Positions 59,705 to 64,000 of a DNA stretch of 64,000 nucleotides are shown piece after piece. The notes under the pieces were generated by a model. That model was not told where the DNA came from and made no database searches. It was given only the letters and a program-made list of their open reading frames with translations. The stretch's first letter is position 1. Each line of letters opens with the position of its first letter. A program made the position numbers and the translations under genes. The DNA is from Spisula solida (Eukaryota; Mollusca; Bivalvia; Venerida; Mactridae): the NCBI GenBank assembly GCA_947247005.1, contig OX365947.1:33932760-33996759 (forward strand), read 5' to 3'.

Positions 59705-60379
59705 CCGTATAGCTGGTTATTTCTGCAGGTGTAATATTTTGCGTTTTTGTCCAAAAATTGAGTGTATATTTTCTGCTGTTTTTAATTTCTGCTGATTGCC
59801 AAAATGGCAAGGTAAAATTTCTTCTGTTTTCTTCGTGGTCAGAATGAATTTCTGCGAATTACAGAACTCCATCAGTACAAAATATATTTTATAAATTCAC
59901 ACAGAAAAATATATATACATATACATATTATGCTCGTGATTAATATCTCCGTAGCTTCACTCATTAGAGTAATAGTAGTTTCATTGTTTATTGTCCGATC
60001 CATTACATGTACACAAACAGTTATACAAATAACAATCATATATATAAAACTGAGACGTTTTAACAATTAATTCATAAACAATATTCTATTGAAAGACGCT
60101 CAGATTAACAGTCATTTAAATTAATTATGTGTACCACAAAGATGAGATGATAACAGCGATAATTGCCCATAATTATACCTTACCGAGAATCGATATTCGA
60201 AATGCTTCGGACTTTTCGGCAATTTACGGCGGACGAAGATTTTGTTGACATCGGCGATTTTATTCTGCTTGATTATTTTTTACGGATGATATTATTCTGC
60301 ATGGATTTAATTCTGCGAATTGAGCTTGGACCACAGAATGGCAGAAATTTCCACCCCGCAGAAATAACCAGCTATACGG
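59705..60379. mobile_element. 675-bp TIR element with subterminal TTCTGC arrays
   Basis: Perfect 22-bp inverted ends start ccgtatagctggttattt (59705) and finish aaataaccagctatacgg (60379). Both subterminal regions repeat TTCTGC words: six or more in 59720-59860 (tttctgctg, atttctgcga) and five or more in 60260-60360 (attctgctt, attctgcat, attctgcga, and inverted gcagaaat). A plus-strand frame at 60163-60435 runs across the right end and is not credible. No clear target duplication. Confidence 0.82.
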
Positions 60380-60578
60380 TATTAGTATCCTTGAAATGTT
60401 TGATTTTACAGCTAAAACAAGATGTACAACACTAATACATTACTTATATAGCCTCTTAAGCTACACAATGAAATAATGTTAAGATTGTTCACGTAAGACA
60501 AACACAAGTAAAGAATACTGCATATATTTAACTGAACAATTAAAATAAATACACTACAAAAGTATTTTAATAACCTAC

Positions 60579-60777
60579 TTTGAACAACAAGTTTATTGGA
60601 AGTATAAGCTGGCTTAGCAGAGGCTAGTTTATTGGCACCATTTGTTGCTGTACAGGAGTAGTCTGCTTCGTCTCCTTTCTCAACTTCTAGAAATTCTAAC
60701 ATTCCTTGCACAGTATCAGTTCCTTCTCCTGAAGTTTTCACGATCATACGTTTAGTGGTTTCCAACACATTGGTAGT
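60579..60777 (-). CDS. NCAM1-like: Ig domain, second-half exon (probably Ig3); first exon in the window
   Basis: The acceptor TACCTACTTTCAG|ACTACC is phase 0. It reads TTNVLETTKRMIVKTSGEGT, then DTVQGMLEFLEVEKGDEADY and SCTATNGANKLASAKPAYTS, ending NKLVVQ. The L--L-V--GDEADYSCTATN pattern is the E-F-G region of an Ig domain with its second cysteine; the matching first half with cysteine and tryptophan must lie upstream, past 64000. I checked 60778-64000 on the minus strand and found only repeats and AT-rich intron. The donor CAAA|GTAGGT leaves phase 1, fitting the 56503 acceptor. Numbering as Ig3 assumes the family's five Ig domains. Confidence 0.93.
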
Positions 60778-60948
60778 CTGAAAGTAGGTAATATAGATTA
60801 GAATTATAACACTCAAATCATCAGACTATGGGACAATTAACAACCTTGTATTTTCTTCTTTCTTTCCTCAAGTTTGGTATCGGTCCTACTCTGGGGCAAT
60901 AAGCATACCATATTTTACTGCTTTTATTTATCCTCATGATCATGAGGG

Positions 60949-61085
60949 CATCCCATAAAACCAAGATCCCCCATGTGATGGTTGGTTATTTAAGCTTTTT
61001 TCATGGGGGTCACTACTGAGCCCATCCCATAAAGGCAAGATCCCCCATGAGATGGTTGGTCATTTAAGTTTTTCAAGAAGGGGGG
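60949..61085 (+). repeat. ~70-bp tandem duplication
   Basis: catcccataaaaccaagatc plus ccccatgtgatggttggtta is repeated as cccataaaggcaagatcccc plus catgagatggttggtcat. Confidence 0.75.
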
Positions 61086-61089
61086 TAGT

Positions 61090-62535
61090 GCACCGGATAA
61101 AGGCAATTAATGTCTCATGCAGTTTAAGAAGCATCTCTGTTCTTTAACGTTATGTGCCCACATAAATGTCATACACAGAACAACAATAAATTATTATAAA
61201 TATATGATCATCTACTCAGGAACCCCTACAAACCCCTATGTAGCAATTAACTGCAGCATCTAGTTATCAAGATTAATACCAAAGTTCAATAGCTCGGGAA
61301 ATCGGGAAAATAGAAATCATTATCCAGTCAGAGAATAATATAGAGAATATTGTTATATTAAATACAAACTAATTTACACACCATTCAGGCAGGGACAATA
61401 TAATTGTAACCAAATATGGAAACAGTCACCAATTAACCGACTAAGTTAGACATACTGGTGAAATTTTATATACATCATCACAGAAAATGACAATAATGTA
61501 ATAAACACCTCATTGGCCTATATAGTCAATGCAAATTCAATTTTTCCAACCCTCTAAATTATAACACTAATCTAATATTGTACCATTAGTGTAGCTTATC
61601 CAACTATATTACATACCGAAGAACTTTGATGCTTCAAACAGTTTTGCCTCAAACACCCTTAGAAACCAACAGGTTCTTTGGTGCCAGCAAAATGATGCTG
61701 TACTAGTAAACCAGTACAGGTATCAAACTGATAGATCTAGACCTAGGCTCTAATTATAGCCCCCCCACACACACACACACTTAGGAGGCATATCAAGGCA
61801 TCGAAAGTGCCGCTATATAACCCATCCCTAACACACAATGACTAGGAGATTCTGATTGGCACAAATAAAATAGTTTAACCACATCAAAAGACCAGCCATA
61901 ATTGCTAGAAAAGGTCAAAATTTTCTCAAAGCAGATACAAGATTCTTTACAAGAAACAAATTCAGATCCCTCCTAAATCTCCAACAAGATCAATTTTAAG
62001 CAGATCAAATGTAGAAGATATTGCACCAGCCTGTGTTACCAGAGCAATAATACCATACATAGCTCATTTGTTATTCATTCTGTAGTAATATGGCACGGAG
62101 CATCTCTGTATGGTTTCGAGTAGATCAATATTGTATTAAAGCGTGTTTAGCTAAAAGATGACCTTCATGTTGATACTATATTTGGAGAGCAATTATTTAT
62201 CATTTCTAACAAATCAAGAACAATTCATCTACAATTGTTTTCTCTTTCCGAGTCAGGAAATACTATATGAGGATTGATATAAATTTGATACCAACAAAGG
62301 CAACATCAAACCTAACCAAGGAGTTTGTTTCTCATGTTGTATTATATATGTGTACTTGTATATAGGATCAACTATCTCTGGTGAACACACAGCACAGAGG
62401 GGAATCCAAATACAAAAATCAATGAAGCAAATTATAGACCAAACAACCTTTAGTACAGAATAAAGCGAAGACAAGATGCTAAGACAAGTCATTATATATG
62501 CCTGACAACACTGTACAGCAGCTGAGAGAAGAGGG
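61090..62535 (-). other. Intron upstream of the Ig3 exon
   Basis: AT-rich with no supported gene. A short CA repeat lies near 61765-61783. Isolated 'gattctgattggcac' occurs near 61850. Confidence 0.5.
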
Positions 62536-62539
62536 TTGT

Positions 62540-63296
62540 TCATCATTTAACCCTAGGGAAGACGATTGGTCATCATTTAACACACTGTACAGTAGTCAAG
62601 GGAAGACGATTGGTCATCATTTAACACACTGTACAGCAATTGAGGGAAGACGATTGGTCATCATTTAACACACTGTACAGTAGTCAAGGGAAGACGATTG
62701 GTCATCATTTAACACACTGTACAGCAGTTGAGGGAAGACGATTGGTCATCATTTAACACACTGTACAGCAGTCGAGGGAAGACGATTGGTCATCATTTAA
62801 CACACTGTACAGCAGTTGAGGGAAGACGATTGGTCATCATTTAACACACTGTACAGCAGTCGAGGGAAGACGATTGGTCATCATTTATCACACTGTACAG
62901 CAGTTGAGGGAAGACGATTGGTCATCATTTAACACACTGTACAGCAGTCAAGGGAAGACGATTGGTCATCATTTAACACACTGGACAGCAGTCGAGGGAA
63001 GACGATTGGTCATCATTTAACACACTGGACAGCAGTCTAGGGAAGACGATTGGTCATCATTTAACACACTGTACAGCAGTCAAGGGAAGACGATTGGTCA
63101 TCATTTAACACACTGGACAGCAGTCGAGGGAAGACGATTGGTCATCATTTAACACACTGGACAGCAGTCGAGGGAAGACGATTGGTCATCATTTAACACA
63201 CTGTACAGCAGTTGAGGGAAGACGATTGGTCATCATTTAACACACTGTACAGCAGTTGAGGGAAGACGATTGGTCATCATTTAACACACTGGACAT
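62540..63296 (+). repeat. 44-bp minisatellite, 17 units
   Basis: The unit is gggaagacgattggtcatca plus tttaacacactgtacagcagtcga. Variation is confined to tcga/ttga/tcaa and tgtaca/tggaca, and the two variant positions reshuffle between units. Confidence 0.96.
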
Positions 63297-63644
63297 AGAT
63301 GAGCAGCCATAAAACAAAGAACTTTCCATCGGTTTTAGAAGAATGAAGAGATAATCGGCGGATAATATTGTAGCTAAAAATGCTACCTGATATTAATCAT
63401 TCTAACATTGCAGGCCAAAAACCCTTCAAGCAGGGAACAATACTGTAGTACCATTCGTAATCATTTTAACAGACATGTCATGGCTTATTATCAAACATGC
63501 ACTTTCTAATGCTTTAACCAGTAAACTACTGTGACATAAATGAACAAAATTAAAACAGCAATAAATGATTCAGCCCGCACTGAGTAATCATGGTTAGGTA
63601 ATCAATAATGATTCAATAAGTGAAGTATCAGACAGTAAGTAACC

Positions 63645-64000
63645 CAGATCAATAGTCTACCAGTGACTAACATATCCATCTTACACCTTGCAGTCTACCA
63701 GTGACTAACATATCCATCTTACACCTTGCAGTCTACCAGTGACTAACATATCCATCTTACACCTTGCAGTCTACCAGTGACTAACATATCCATCTTACAC
63801 CTTGCAGTCTACCAGTGACTAACATATCCATCTTACACCTTGCAGTCTACCAGTGACTAACATATCCATCTTACACCTTGCAGTCTACCAGTGACTAACA
63901 TATCCATCTTACACCTTGCAGTTTACCAGTGACTAACATATCCATCTTACACCTTGCAGTCTACCAGTGACTAACATATCCATCTTACACCTTGCAGTCT
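63645..64000 (+). repeat. 38-bp minisatellite, at least nine units, running off the window
   Basis: The unit is cagtctaccagtgactaaca plus tatccatcttacaccttg. Apart from one t/c change near 63920 the units are identical, so the array is very young or actively homogenised. Confidence 0.96.

Larger units (their letters stand above)
6646..60777 (-). other. NCAM1-like: NCAM/Fasciclin II-like adhesion receptor gene, 5'-truncated by the window
   Basis: This is the gene-level entry. Nine constitutive exons plus alternative 3' exons were joined from GT/AG sites and phase. The visible open frame runs 537 residues to the GPI-form stop or 588 to the transmembrane-form stop, and both joins stay in frame without a break. 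Domain order from the visible N-terminus is half Ig (probably Ig3), Ig4, Ig5, FN3-1, FN3-2, then a GPI signal or a transmembrane helix plus tail. NCAM/Fas2 proteins have five Ig and two FN3 domains and mediate homophilic cell adhesion and neurite fasciculation at the cell surface. Signal peptide, Ig1, Ig2 and the start of Ig3 must lie beyond base 64000. The transmembrane exon resembles vertebrate NCAM most closely. The family call is firm; the ortholog name is inference. Confidence 0.9.

Overview
This window is eukaryotic: about 35-40% GC, no bacterial-style gene packing, and one large intron-rich gene read on the minus strand amid dense interspersed and tandem repeats. The repeats point to a lophotrochozoan, most likely a bivalve mollusc. 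The hints are dispersed 'ggacgg...gggggcataaaaa' elements, 'gacctggtgacctag...cccacatgaccc' elements, numerous short TIR elements and abundant minisatellites. The species is inferred from general familiarity, not proved.

The only well-supported gene encodes an immunoglobulin/fibronectin cell-adhesion receptor of the NCAM/Fasciclin II type. Transcription runs from high to low coordinates and the 5' end lies beyond base 64000. I assembled nine constitutive exons by hand from splice sites and reading phase: 60579-60777, 56352-56503, 54532-54694, 53416-53645, 51264-51369, 50302-50463, 48502-48654, 42388-42515 and 41331-41535. They encode the second half of one Ig domain (probably Ig3), two complete Ig domains (Ig4, Ig5) and two FN3 domains. 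Each complete domain is split over two exons, as in vertebrate NCAM. After FN3-2 the transcript can end in two ways, both in phase. One is a GPI-anchor exon at 26318-26433. The other is a transmembrane exon at 7996-8188, with an NCAM-like membrane/juxtamembrane motif, followed by a short acidic cytoplasmic exon at about 6646-6721. A 27-nt phase-preserving candidate microexon at 39096-39122 would add nine residues to the stalk. So one locus can plausibly make GPI-linked and membrane-spanning isoforms with or without a stalk insert, the architecture of vertebrate NCAM-120 versus NCAM-140/180 and of fly Fas2.

The rest is intron and 3' flank. The introns carry more than twenty different minisatellites with units of about 18 to 122 bp, and they generate nearly all the long but spurious open frames. 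Several transposable elements can be delimited: a 3.2-kb TIR element (3049-6245) inserted into a 40-bp satellite with a 4-bp duplication; two elements starting CAGGG and ending CCCTG with 6-bp duplications (7709-7976 and 17113-18403); TA-flanked mariner-type MITEs (37774-37993 and 43249-43469); further TIR elements at 58613-58865 and 59705-60379; and two foldback hairpins of one family (36868-36964 and 52051-52128). No tRNA, rRNA, CRISPR or bacterial operon was seen.
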